Position numbers and translations under genes: made by a program. Shown here piece by piece: positions 5,673 to 15,565 of a DNA stretch of 21,840 nt (positions are counted from its first letter, which is position 1; the number at the start of each line of letters is the position of its first letter). The stretch comes from an uncultured Collinsella sp. Lineage in GTDB: Bacteria > Actinomycetota > Coriobacteriia > Coriobacteriales > Coriobacteriaceae. Where the stretch lies: positions 1 through 21,840 of the forward strand of contig CAUCXP010000006.1 of assembly GCA_958446785.1 (NCBI GenBank). Reading direction: 5' to 3'. Below the pieces are notes generated by a model. That model saw only the letters and a list, made by a program, of their open reading frames with translations, had not been told where the DNA came from and made no database searches.

Positions 5673-8503
5673 TGGCTACCAAACTCATCGATCTTTCCTT
5701 TACGCTCAACGGCCGCAAGGTCAAGGTTCAGATTGCCCCCGATACCATGCTCTTTTCGCTTTTGCGTGAGCAGGGTTGCGCGTCGGTGCGCTGCGCCTGC
5801 GAGACCACCAACTGCGGCCTGTGCACGGTGTGGCTCGACGGCTACCCGGTGCTGAGCTGCTCGGTTCCCGCCGCGCGCGTCGAGGGCCATACCATCACCA
5901 CGCTCGAGGGTCTCAAGGCTGAGTCCGAGGCGCTTGCCCGCGCCATGGCTGCCGAAGGTGCCGAGCAGTGCGGTTTTTGCGCTCCCGGCCTCATCATGAA
6001 CGTGCTGGCGCTTGCCCGCGCCGCCAAGGAGGACCCGAGCCTCGTCGCCACGCGCGAGGAGCTGTCGCGCCAGCTCGCCGGCAACCTCTGCCGTTGCAGC
6101 GGCTACGAGAGCCAGCTGCGCGCCATTGTCCGCTTCCTCAACGAGTCCGGCGTGCAGGTGGGCTTTGAGATGCCCGAGCTGCCGGTCAACGACACCAGCT
6201 GCGACGGTGTCTCGTACAAGCAGATCACCCATAAGCAGCCCAAGAAGGACTCGAAGGCGCTGCTCGAGGGCCGTCCCGTCTACACGGGCGATATGGTGCC
6301 CGCCGGCGCCCTGATCGTCAAACTCAAGCGCAGCCCCTATGCCCGCGCCAAGATCCGCTCCATCGATACGTCGCGCGCCCTGAAGGTGCCCGGCGTCGTG
6401 GGCGTTTACACTTACGAGGACGTGCCCAAGCGCCGCTTTACCATCGCCGGTCAGAGCTATCCGCAGCCGAGTCCCTACGACCGTCTGATCCTCGAGAACC
6501 TCGTGCGCTACCAAAACGAGGAGGTGGCGATCGTTGCCGCCGAAACCGAGGAGGCCGCCGATAAGGCACTCAAGCTCATCAAGGTCGACTACGAGGTGCT
6601 CGAGCCGCTGCTCGACTTTACCAAGGCACTCGATAACGACATCGTGGTCCACCCCGAGGGCGACGTGACCTTTATGTTCCCGCAGGGCGGCGATGTCCCG
6701 CGCAACCTGGTGTGCAGCGGTGCCAGCGATTTTGGCGACCTTGACGAGGCCTTCGCCCAGAGCGATATCGTCTTTGAGCGCACCTACACCAGCCAGGCCA
6801 CGCAGACCGCGCCTATGGAGACCTTCCGCGCCTTTGCGACGACCGACGCGTTCGGGCGCATTTCGGTGACCACCTCCACGCAGGTGCCCTTCCACGTGCG
6901 CCGCATGGTCGCGCAGTCGCTCGATATCCCGCAGTCGCAGGTGCAGGTCATTAAGCCGCGCATCGGCGGCGGCTTTGGCTCCAAGCAGACGGGCTGCTGC
7001 GAGATCTTTGTTGCGTTTGTGACCCAGCAGACCGGCCGTCCGAGTTACTGCTGCTACACCCGCGAGGAGACCATCACTGCGGGCAACTCGCGCCACCAGA
7101 TGCAGATGACCGTTAAGCTGGGCGCCATGAACGACGGCACCATCACGGCCATCGATCTGCACACGCTGTCCAACGCCGGCGCGTACGGCGAGCACGCTAC
7201 CACGACGATCGGCCTCTCGGGCCACAAGAGCCTGCCCATCTACAACCACGTGAAGGCGAGCCGCTTTAGCTGGGACGCCGTCTACACCAATACCAACCGC
7301 GGCGGCGCGTATCGAGGCTACGGTGCCACCCAGGGCCAGTTTGCCGTGGAGAGCGCCGTCAACGAGCTCGCCGACATGCTGCACATGGACCCCGCCGACC
7401 TGCGCCTTAAGAACATCGTGCGCGAGGGCGAGATCATGCCGCAGTATTACAACGAGAAGCTCAACGCCTGCGCGCTCGACCGCTGCCTGCTGCGCGCGAT
7501 GGACATGATCGGTTGGCGCGACAAGCCGCTGGCCGTGGACCTGGGCGACCGCGTGCGCGCCCTGGGTTGCGCGCTTACCATGCAGGGCTCGGGCATCTCC
7601 AACGTGGATATCGCCGGCATTGACATGCGCCTGGAAGAGGACGGCTTCATTACCATCGGCACCGGCGCCACCGATAACGGCATGGGCGTCGACACGATCC
7701 TGGCGCAGATTGCCGCCGAGGAGCTGGGCGTGGAGAGCTCGCTGATCGTGGTGCGCGGTGTGGACACCGACTTGTCGCCGTTCGACGCCGGCTCGTACGC
7801 GAGCTCTGGTACCTACGTGACGGGCCTTGCCGCCAAGAACGCCGCGACCGAGCTGCGCGAGAAGATTTGCGCCAAGGCCGCTCAGATGTGGGACGTTGAC
7901 GCCGCCGACGTGGTCTTCGACGGCCAGTACGTGCGCCTGTCCGACGAGCGTGCCGCTCGTGAGCAGAACCGCTACCTCACGCTGCGCGAATTTGCCAACC
8001 TATGCGTCAAGAACATCGCGGGCGGCGACGCGCTGACCTCGCACGCCTCTGCCTGCCTGCCCGTTTCGCCCCCGCCGTTTATGGCCGGCATTGCCGAGGT
8101 CGAGGTCGACAAGGCCACCGGCAAGGTGACCGTGGTGGACTACGCGGCGGCCGTCGACTGCGGCACCGTGATCAACGAGGCGCTCGCGCGCGTCCAGGCC
8201 GAGGGCGGCATTGCCCAGGGTATCGGTCATGCGCTCTACGAGATCGTCGAGCACGACGACCGTGGCCGCCTGCGCACCGGCAACTTTATGAGCTACAAGC
8301 TGCCCACGCGCCTGGATATCGGCAGCATTCGCGTGGCCTTTGAGCCGAGCTACGAGCCGACGGGTCCGTTTGGCGCCAAGTCGATCGGCGAGGTCGTCAT
8401 CAACACGCCGCTCGCCGCCGTGGCCTCGGCCGTCGCACACGCCACCGGCCACCAGGTGCGCTCGCTGCCCATCACACCGGAGAAGGCTCTGCTGGGGGAG
8501 TAG
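5672..8503 (+). CDS. Fused [2Fe-2S]/molybdopterin hydroxylase subunit, XdhD (YgfN)-like
   Basis: A 943-residue xanthine-dehydrogenase-family hydroxylase fusing the small iron-sulfur and large molybdenum subunits. Residues 1-75 are a plant-type [2Fe-2S] ferredoxin domain (Cys43, 48, 51, 63, with extra Cys36 and Cys41). Residues about 80-160 are the helical [2Fe-2S] domain (QCGFCAPG with Cys100/103, NLCRCSGY with Cys140/142). From about 190 onward lies the molybdopterin domain: GGGFGSK near 431, AYRGYGATQ near 546, GTGATDNGMGVD, GSYASSGTYVTG, and FGAKSIGE with Glu907 at the position of the catalytic glutamate. No FAD domain is inside; it is the previous gene. This layout matches E. coli XdhD and the Se-dependent xanthine dehydrogenase group. 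The substrate is probably a purine or other N-heterocycle but is not fixed by sequence. GAGGTG at 5661-5666 is the ribosome binding site. Confidence 0.88.
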   Translation: MATKLIDLSFTLNGRKVKVQIAPDTMLFSLLREQGCASVRCACETTNCGLCTVWLDGYPVLSCSVPAARVEGHTITTLEGLKAESEALARAMAAEGAEQCGFCAPGLIMNVLALARAAKEDPSLVATREELSRQLAGNLCRCSGYESQLRAIVRFLNESGVQVGFEMPELPVNDTSCDGVSYKQITHKQPKKDSKALLEGRPVYTGDMVPAGALIVKLKRSPYARAKIRSIDTSRALKVPGVVGVYTYEDVPKRRFTIAGQSYPQPSPYDRLILENLVRYQNEEVAIVAAETEEAADKALKLIKVDYEVLEPLLDFTKALDNDIVVHPEGDVTFMFPQGGDVPRNLVCSGASDFGDLDEAFAQSDIVFERTYTSQATQTAPMETFRAFATTDAFGRISVTTSTQVPFHVRRMVAQSLDIPQSQVQVIKPRIGGGFGSKQTGCCEIFVAFVTQQTGRPSYCCYTREETITAGNSRHQMQMTVKLGAMNDGTITAIDLHTLSNAGAYGEHATTTIGLSGHKSLPIYNHVKASRFSWDAVYTNTNRGGAYRGYGATQGQFAVESAVNELADMLHMDPADLRLKNIVREGEIMPQYYNEKLNACALDRCLLRAMDMIGWRDKPLAVDLGDRVRALGCALTMQGSGISNVDIAGIDMRLEEDGFITIGTGATDNGMGVDTILAQIAAEELGVESSLIVVRGVDTDLSPFDAGSYASSGTYVTGLAAKNAATELREKICAKAAQMWDVDAADVVFDGQYVRLSDERAAREQNRYLTLREFANLCVKNIAGGDALTSHASACLPVSPPPFMAGIAEVEVDKATGKVTVVDYAAAVDCGTVINEALARVQAEGGIAQGIGHALYEIVEHDDRGRLRTGNFMSYKLPTRLDIGSIRVAFEPSYEPTGPFGAKSIGEVVINTPLAAVASAVAHATGHQVRSLPITPEKALLGE

Positions 8504-8527
8504 CGGGTCATCTAACAAGTCGTAGTT

Positions 8528-8557
8528 GGCGGGACGGGACAACTCGCCCCGCCTTTT
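8528..8557 (+). terminator. Terminator after the molybdenum hydroxylase operon
   Basis: GGCGGG (8528-8533) pairs with CCCGCC (8548-8553) around a 14-nt loop, followed by TTTT. It lies 25 nt past the stop codon and ahead of the tRNA-Leu promoter. Confidence 0.7.
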
Positions 8558-8615
8558 GCACTCGTGGTGAGGTCGTGAGCCTGTAAAAGGTGTGCGTGCG
8601 CTTGTCGTTCGTATC

Positions 8616-8624
8616 TGCTATCAT
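8616..8624 (+). promoter_or_regulatory. Extended -10 promoter element of tRNA-Leu
   Basis: TGCTATCAT combines a TGn extension with a TATCAT -10 hexamer ending 20 nt before the tRNA 5' end. No convincing -35 is visible at the usual distance. Confidence 0.5.
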
Positions 8625-8643
8625 TCCTAGTCTGTGCGCTCAT

Positions 8644-8727
8644 GCGGGCGTGGCGGAATTGGTAGACGCGCCAGATTTAGGTTCTGGTGGGATTCCCGTG
8701 AAGGTTCGAGTCCTTTCGCCCGCACCA
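8644..8727 (+). tRNA. tRNA-Leu, anticodon UAG
   Basis: This is an 84-nt class II tRNA with encoded CCA. Acceptor GCGGGCG (8644-8650) pairs with CGCCCGC (8717-8723) and A8724 is the discriminator. The anticodon stem CCAGA/TCTGG encloses TTTAGGT, giving anticodon TAG, which reads CUA and probably other CUN codons. A variable arm with GGG/CCC stem follows, then a T arm with loop TTCGAGT. The long variable arm and the A discriminator fit leucine. Confidence 0.96.
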
Positions 8728-8806
8728 ACGCATCTGCGTCGGCTCTGGCCGTCGCGACACTTTGTTGCATAAAGGTACCAGCACCTCAGATAAGCTGGGC
8801 AGTATG

Positions 8807-8812
8807 AGGAGG
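8807..8812 (+). promoter_or_regulatory. Ribosome binding site deciding the tig start
   Basis: AGGAGG is followed by TTG 8819 at an ideal 6-nt spacing, and by GTG 8816 at only 3 nt. It lies downstream of the in-frame ATG at 8804, which therefore cannot be served by it. Confidence 0.7.
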
Positions 8813-8818
8813 AACGTG

Positions 8819-10108
8819 TTGAACATCACCGCTTCTGACGTCAAGGACGCCAAGCTCACCGCTACGGTCACCATCCCGGCCGCCGACGTCGACGCCGCGA
8901 TCAAGAAGGCCTACAAGGACACCGCCAAGAAGTACCGCTTCCCGGGCTTCCGTGCCGGTAAGGCTCCCCGTCCGGTCATCGACTCCGCTCTTGGCGCCGA
9001 GGCTACCCTCGCTCAGGCCACCAACGACCTGATCGCCGCCAACGAGCCCGCCGTCCTCAACGAGCTGGACATCGTCCCCACCAAGAACGGTGACTACAAG
9101 GAGCTCGACCTCGCCAAGGATCACGAGGACTACACCTACACCGTCGAGTTCTCTCTGCGTCCTGCTGCTGAGCTCTCCTCCTTCGACGCTGTCGAGATCG
9201 AGATGCCCCCTGCGGAGGTCACCGAGTCCGAGATCAACAACCAGGTCGAGATGCTCCTCAACTACCGTGCCACCTTCGAGGACGTCGAGGGTCGCGCCGT
9301 CGAGGCTGACGACTATGTGACCGTCGACCTCAAGGCCGTCGAGAACGCCGACAACTTTGCCGCCGAGGGTCGCATGCTCATCGCCGGTAGCGACAGCAAC
9401 CCCAAGGAGTTCAACGAGGCCCTGATCGGCGCTAACGTTGACGACGTCAAGACCGTCACCTGGACCGACGAGGTCGAGGAGGCCGAGACCCACACCGTCG
9501 AGGTCACCGTCAAGGGCATCAAGGTCCGCAACACCCCCGAGCTCACCGACGAGCTTGTCAAGTCCGACTTCGGCTTCGACAGCATCGACGCCATGCGCGA
9601 CGCCATCAAGATCGAGATCGAGCAGGACAAGGCTTCCCGCCTGCCGGCCGAGAAGGAGAACCGTTGCGTCTCCGCTCTCGCCGAGCGTCTGCAGCTCGAC
9701 GAGATGGACGCCGACTACGAGCAGTCCGTCTTTGAGGAGCTTGGCCAGAACTTCCTGTCCAACCTCGCTGCCCGCGGCATGACGCTGGACACCTGGCTGC
9801 CCGCTTCCGGCCTGACCATGGAGCAGTTCATCGGCGACCTGCATAAGCAGGCCAACGACGTTGCCCGTGAGTCCCTGGCTCTGGACGCCCTCGCCCGTGA
9901 GCTCAAGATTGAGGTCACCGAGGACGACATCAACGCCGAGTTCGAGAAGGCCGGCGTCAAGGACGTCGAGGCTTCCAAGGCCGAGTTCATCGCCGATGGC
10001 CGCATGCCTGCCGTCCGTGAGTCCATCCGTCGCTCCAAGGCCGTCGATCACCTGGTCGAGAACGCCAAGGTGACCGAGGTCGACGAGACCGCCAAGGACG
10101 CCGAGTAA
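8819..10108 (+). CDS. tig: Trigger factor, ribosome-associated chaperone/prolyl isomerase
   Basis: Trigger factor binds at the ribosomal exit tunnel and shields nascent chains. With TTG 8819 as start the protein has 429 residues and the ribosome-docking signature GFRAGKAP places Phe44-Arg45 exactly where E. coli trigger factor has them, which supports this start over GTG 8816 or the ATGs at 8762 and 8804. Domains in order are the N-terminal ribosome-binding domain (about 1-115), an FKBP-type isomerase domain (about 150-235, EDVEGRAVEADDYVTVDLKA onward), and the helical C-terminal domain. The protein is rich in Glu and Asp. It precedes clpP and clpX, the common bacterial order, but a hairpin in the 163-nt gap suggests clpPX can be expressed separately. 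Confidence 0.95.
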   Translation: MNITASDVKDAKLTATVTIPAADVDAAIKKAYKDTAKKYRFPGFRAGKAPRPVIDSALGAEATLAQATNDLIAANEPAVLNELDIVPTKNGDYKELDLAKDHEDYTYTVEFSLRPAAELSSFDAVEIEMPPAEVTESEINNQVEMLLNYRATFEDVEGRAVEADDYVTVDLKAVENADNFAAEGRMLIAGSDSNPKEFNEALIGANVDDVKTVTWTDEVEEAETHTVEVTVKGIKVRNTPELTDELVKSDFGFDSIDAMRDAIKIEIEQDKASRLPAEKENRCVSALAERLQLDEMDADYEQSVFEELGQNFLSNLAARGMTLDTWLPASGLTMEQFIGDLHKQANDVARESLALDALARELKIEVTEDDINAEFEKAGVKDVEASKAEFIADGRMPAVRESIRRSKAVDHLVENAKVTEVDETAKDAE

Positions 10109-10129
10109 TTCTCGCCACCTTGTCCACGA

Positions 10130-10143
10130 GCGCATGCATGCGC
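10130..10143. repeat. Perfect 14-nt palindrome downstream of tig
   Basis: GCGCATGCATGCGC is self-complementary with no central gap. It lies 21 nt after the tig stop codon. It could be a protein-binding site or part of a 3' structure; nothing in the sequence decides this. Confidence 0.5.
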
Positions 10144-10184
10144 CCGTGATGGGGTAAAGTTATAAGCCGGTTATCCGGTTGCTT

Positions 10185-10230
10185 CGTACGGTGCCAGCCA
10201 ATGCATAGCATGCGGGCACCGTACGTTTAT
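10185..10230 (+). terminator. Strong hairpin between tig and clpP, possible weak terminator
   Basis: CGTACGGTGCC (10185-10195) pairs perfectly with GGCACCGTACG (10215-10225), an 11-bp GC-rich stem, followed by only TTTAT. The 19-nt loop contains GCATAGCATGC, which can fold again. The short T-run makes termination inefficient at best, so it may instead be an mRNA-stabilising or processing structure in the clpP leader. Confidence 0.5.
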
Positions 10231-10261
10231 CTAGAACCAATTTGGTCCGCAAGAGAGAAAT

Positions 10262-10265
10262 GGAG
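10262..10265 (+). promoter_or_regulatory. Ribosome binding site deciding the clpP start
   Basis: GGAG lies 6 nt before ATG 10272. The in-frame alternatives ATG 10260 and ATG 10266 have only the weaker AGAGAGA stretch near 10252-10258. Confidence 0.5.
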
Positions 10266-10271
10266 ATGCGT

Positions 10272-10892
10272 ATGATCGCTAAGTTCGATTCCGCCCTCGT
10301 GCCATACGTTATCGAGCAGACGCCGCGCGGCGAGCGCAGCTACGATATCTATTCGCGCCTGCTCAACGATCGCATCATCTTCTTGGGCGAGGAGATCAAC
10401 TCCGTCAGCGCCAACCTGGTCGTTGCCCAGCTACTGCATCTTGAGAGCCAGGATGCCGAGAAGGATATCTCGCTCTACATCAATTCGCCCGGCGGCGAGG
10501 TTTACTCCGGCCTGGCGATTCTTGACACCATGAACTTTATCAAGCCGCAGGTCTCCACCATCTGCGTCGGTATGGCTGCGTCCATGGCCGCCGTGCTGCT
10601 TTCGGCTGGCGCCAAGGGCAAGCGCTTCTGCCTGCCGCACTCCAAGGTCATGATTCACCAGCCCAGCGGCGGTGCCCAGGGCCAGCAGACCGAGATCGAG
10701 ATCGTTGCCGAGGAGATCAAGAAGACCCGTCGCGAGCTCAACCAGATCCTGTCCGATGCCTCGGGCCAGCCCATCGAGAAGGTCCAGGCCGATACCGAGC
10801 GCGACAACTACCTGACCGCTGCCGAGGCCCTCGACTACGGCCTGATTGACCGTATCGTCACCTCTCGCGATCTCGCCGCGAAGGACGCCTAG
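10272..10892 (+). CDS. clpP: ClpP, ATP-dependent Clp protease proteolytic subunit
   Basis: The serine peptidase that assembles into a double heptamer and degrades substrates unfolded by ClpX. From ATG 10272 it has 206 residues. The N-terminus [20 protein letters not shown] is a family hallmark. The catalytic triad is visible as Ser104 (GMAASMAA), His129 (KVMIHQP) and Asp178 (ERDNYLTA). The hydrophobic-patch and handle regions are intact, and length is normal for S14 peptidases. The stop codon is separated by a single base from clpX, so the two are cotranscribed. ATG 10260 would add four residues and cannot be excluded. Confidence 0.96.
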   Translation: MIAKFDSALVPYVIEQTPRGERSYDIYSRLLNDRIIFLGEEINSVSANLVVAQLLHLESQDAEKDISLYINSPGGEVYSGLAILDTMNFIKPQVSTICVGMAASMAAVLLSAGAKGKRFCLPHSKVMIHQPSGGAQGQQTEIEIVAEEIKKTRRELNQILSDASGQPIEKVQADTERDNYLTAAEALDYGLIDRIVTSRDLAAKDA

Positions 10893-10893
10893 G

Positions 10894-12306
10894 ATGGCAG
10901 GAAACATGCAGGACAACTTTGACGAGAACGGCAACCCCATCCGCTGCTCCTTCTGCGGAAAAGAGCAGGGCCAGGTCCGACGCCTCGTAAAGGGCCCGAC
11001 CAACATCTTTATCTGTGACGAGTGCGTCGCCGCCTGCTCCGAGATTCTGGAGGAGTCGCTGGCTTCGGACTTTATGGACGCTGCCCGCAATGGCAAGCTG
11101 CCGGGCTTCCTCAACGACCACGGCCAGGCTGCCGGGCAGCCCGCTGTGGACCCCGAGACCGAGGGCTTTGAGCTCGAGGACGACCGCCAGGTCATCACGC
11201 ACGTGCCGACGCCGCACGAGATCTATGACGAGCTTTCGGCTTATGTCATGGGCCAAGAGGACGCCAAGCGCGCCATGTCGGTTGCCGTGTACAACCACTA
11301 TCGTCGCGTGATCGAGGGCGGCGCCGCGGTGTCTGCCTTTGACGAGGCATCGGGCATGGGCGGTCAGTTTGACGACGATATGGACGAGGTGGAGCTCGCC
11401 AAGTCCAACATCCTGCTGCTCGGTCCCACCGGTACCGGTAAGACCCTGTTGGCCCAGACGCTCGCGCGCATCCTCGAGGTGCCGTTTGCCATCGCCGATG
11501 CCACCGCGCTCACCGAGGCTGGTTACGTGGGCGAGGACGTGGAGAACATTCTGCTCAAGCTTATCAATGCTGCCGATGGCGACATTGAGCGCGCTCAGGT
11601 GGGCATTATCTACGTGGACGAGATTGACAAGATCGCCCGCAAGGCCGAGAACCTCTCCATCACCCGCGATGTCTCGGGCGAGGGTGTGCAGCAGGCGCTG
11701 CTGAAGATTCTTGAGGGCACGGTGGCCAGCGTTCCGCCTACCGGCGGCCGCAAGCATCCCCAGCAGGAGCTGCTACAGATCGACACGACCAACATCCTGT
11801 TTATCTGCGGCGGTGCCTTTGTGGGTCTGGATAAGATCATTGCCGATCGCGTGGGCAACAAGGGCGTGGGCTTTAACTCCGAGATCGCCGGTCCCACCTC
11901 GGTCGACGAGAACGACCTACTGCGTCAGGTGCTCCCGCAGGACCTCAACGCCTTTGGCATGATCCCCGAGTTCGTGGGCCGTACGCCCGTCGTCACCCAG
12001 ACGCAGGCGCTCGACGAGGACGACCTGGTGTCGATTCTGACCGAGCCCAAGAACGCCGTGGTGCGCCAGTACCGCAAGATGTTCCAGCTCGAGGACGTCG
12101 ATCTTGAGTTTGAGGACGCGGCCCTGCACGAGATCGCCCGTATGGCGCTCGCCCGCAAGACCGGCGCTCGCGGCCTGCGCTCCATTTGCGAGGACGTGCT
12201 GCAGCAGACGATGTTCGACCTCCCCAGCGAGGAGGGTGTCGCCAAGGTCATCGTGACCGAAGCGGCGGTTAAGGGCGAAGAACAGCCCCAACGCATCTAC
12301 GGGTAA
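10894..12306 (+). CDS. clpX: ClpX, AAA+ unfoldase of the ClpXP protease
   Basis: ClpX unfolds tagged proteins and feeds them to ClpP. The 470-residue product begins with a C4 zinc-binding dimerisation domain (Cys18, 21, 41, 44; CSFCGKEQ...ICDEC). A longer than usual acidic linker follows (about 60-115). The AAA+ module has Walker A GPTGTGKT at 177-184, pore loop GYVGED, Walker B IIYVDEID at 238-245, the RKH loop (GGRKHP), and the VGF form of the IGF loop that docks on ClpP. It is thus a functional partner for the adjacent clpP. The start ATG 10894 is preceded by AAGGA at 10881-10885; ATG 10906 is a possible alternative. Confidence 0.97.
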   Translation: MAGNMQDNFDENGNPIRCSFCGKEQGQVRRLVKGPTNIFICDECVAACSEILEESLASDFMDAARNGKLPGFLNDHGQAAGQPAVDPETEGFELEDDRQVITHVPTPHEIYDELSAYVMGQEDAKRAMSVAVYNHYRRVIEGGAAVSAFDEASGMGGQFDDDMDEVELAKSNILLLGPTGTGKTLLAQTLARILEVPFAIADATALTEAGYVGEDVENILLKLINAADGDIERAQVGIIYVDEIDKIARKAENLSITRDVSGEGVQQALLKILEGTVASVPPTGGRKHPQQELLQIDTTNILFICGGAFVGLDKIIADRVGNKGVGFNSEIAGPTSVDENDLLRQVLPQDLNAFGMIPEFVGRTPVVTQTQALDEDDLVSILTEPKNAVVRQYRKMFQLEDVDLEFEDAALHEIARMALARKTGARGLRSICEDVLQQTMFDLPSEEGVAKVIVTEAAVKGEEQPQRIYG

Positions 12307-12328
12307 ACCAGCCAAAAACGTGCTTGCA

Positions 12329-12366
12329 AATAGCCTCCGACCATCCACGGTCGGAGGCTATTTTAT
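12329..12366 (+). terminator. Strong rho-independent terminator after clpX
   Basis: A perfect 14-bp stem (12329-12342 with 12349-12362; AATAGCCTCCGACC and its complement) encloses ATCCAC and runs into TTTTATATAT. It closes the tig-clpP-clpX unit. Confidence 0.93.
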
Positions 12367-12457
12367 ATATACGCAAAACACCCAACTACCTGTGTTATTC
12401 TGTGTGTTTGTTTAAGCCTCAGCGAAGTCATATCAGACTGAAGTAATCGATACCTAA

Positions 12458-12573
12458 GGGGAGGAATGTAGGCCCGATTTTCGTAGATTCCGCACGAGCC
12501 GAAGACCACTTAATGTGGTCTTCGAGCGAGCCCAGGACTTGACCGAGCGAAAATCGGGCCTACATTCCTCCCC
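12458..12573 (+). repeat. Palindromic element A (26-bp arms, conserved core) in the valS leader
   Basis: Positions 12458-12483 are the exact reverse complement of 12548-12573, a 26-bp perfect stem. Inside, CGAAGACCAC (12500-12509) pairs with GTGGTCTTCG (12515-12524) around TTAAT. The flanks of the inner hairpin (TTCCGCACGAGC on the left, GCGAGCCCAGGACT on the right) recur in element B at 15301-15417 on the opposite strand. The right arm ends 10 nt before the valS ribosome binding site. It has no T-run and no T-box signature. The rest of the 287-nt clpX-valS gap (12367-12457) shows nothing I can name beyond a possible weak promoter near TTATTC (12393-12398). Confidence 0.85.
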
Positions 12574-12593
12574 GATGGGCAAGGGAGAGATAT

Positions 12594-15290
<2,697 letters not shown>

Positions 15291-15300
15291 GCGTTACTGA

Positions 15301-15417
15301 GGGACGCGGTTTGGGGCTTTGCTCGCTACTGCGGACAGTCCTGCTCGCACGAAGGCCACATTAAGTGGCCTTCGGCTCGTGCGGAACTTGTATCGAGCAA
15401 AGCCCCAAACCGCTCCC
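15301..15417 (-). repeat. Palindromic element B, inverted relative of element A, just after valS
   Basis: The arms 15306-15325 and 15394-15413 are perfectly complementary over 20 bp, extended by GGGA/TCCC with one bulged C (15305). The inner hairpin CGAAGGCCAC (15350-15359) pairs with GTGGCCTTCG (15365-15374) around ATTAA. Read on the - strand, its core (TTCCGCACGAGCCGAAGGCC, then TTAAT, then GGCCTTCG and GCGAGCAGGACT) matches element A almost base for base, yet the outer arms are unrelated in sequence. Confidence 0.85.
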
Positions 15418-15474
15418 ATGGCGGTTACGGGGGCGTCTGCTGCCTGGTGAGGTCACTTGGTTGTGGCCTTGATC

Positions 15475-15504
15475 TTGCTGCAAGCGGGTAAAGGCTGATA
15501 TTGT
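15475..15504 (+). promoter_or_regulatory. Candidate promoter upstream of folC
   Basis: TTGCTG (15475-15480) and TATTGT (15499-15504) are 18 nt apart, and TGA immediately before the hexamer gives an extended -10 form. The stretch between element B and this point shows no gene. Confidence 0.3.
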
Positions 15505-15510
15505 CAACGC

Positions 15511-15544
15511 GAGGGGCTCATTCTTTTTGGTGGGCCTCTTTTTC
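15511..15544 (+). terminator. Terminator-like hairpin ahead of folC
   Basis: GAGGGGCTC (15511-15519) can pair imperfectly with GGGCCTC (15532-15538), with a two-base bulge, and is followed by TTTTTCTG. It lies only 22 nt before the folC start codon. It may end readthrough from valS, or act as a leader attenuator if transcription begins at the candidate promoter just upstream. Confidence 0.45.
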
Positions 15545-15565
15545 TGTTATGGGAGACTTTGGGTT

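Noticed and set aside
1..8503. A selenoprotein gene with an in-frame UGA among the selenium-linked genes
   Set aside because: The genes read through without internal stops, and I saw no homologous continuation past a TGA stop. The Sec client genes are presumably outside the window.
12367..12593. T-box riboswitch for valS
   Set aside because: The leader has a large hairpin, but I find no TGGNACCGCG-type T-box sequence and no following terminator with T-run.
15527..15565. An upstream start for folC
   Set aside because: It would lie inside the terminator-like hairpin and lacks a ribosome binding site; ATG 15566 has GGGAG upstream.
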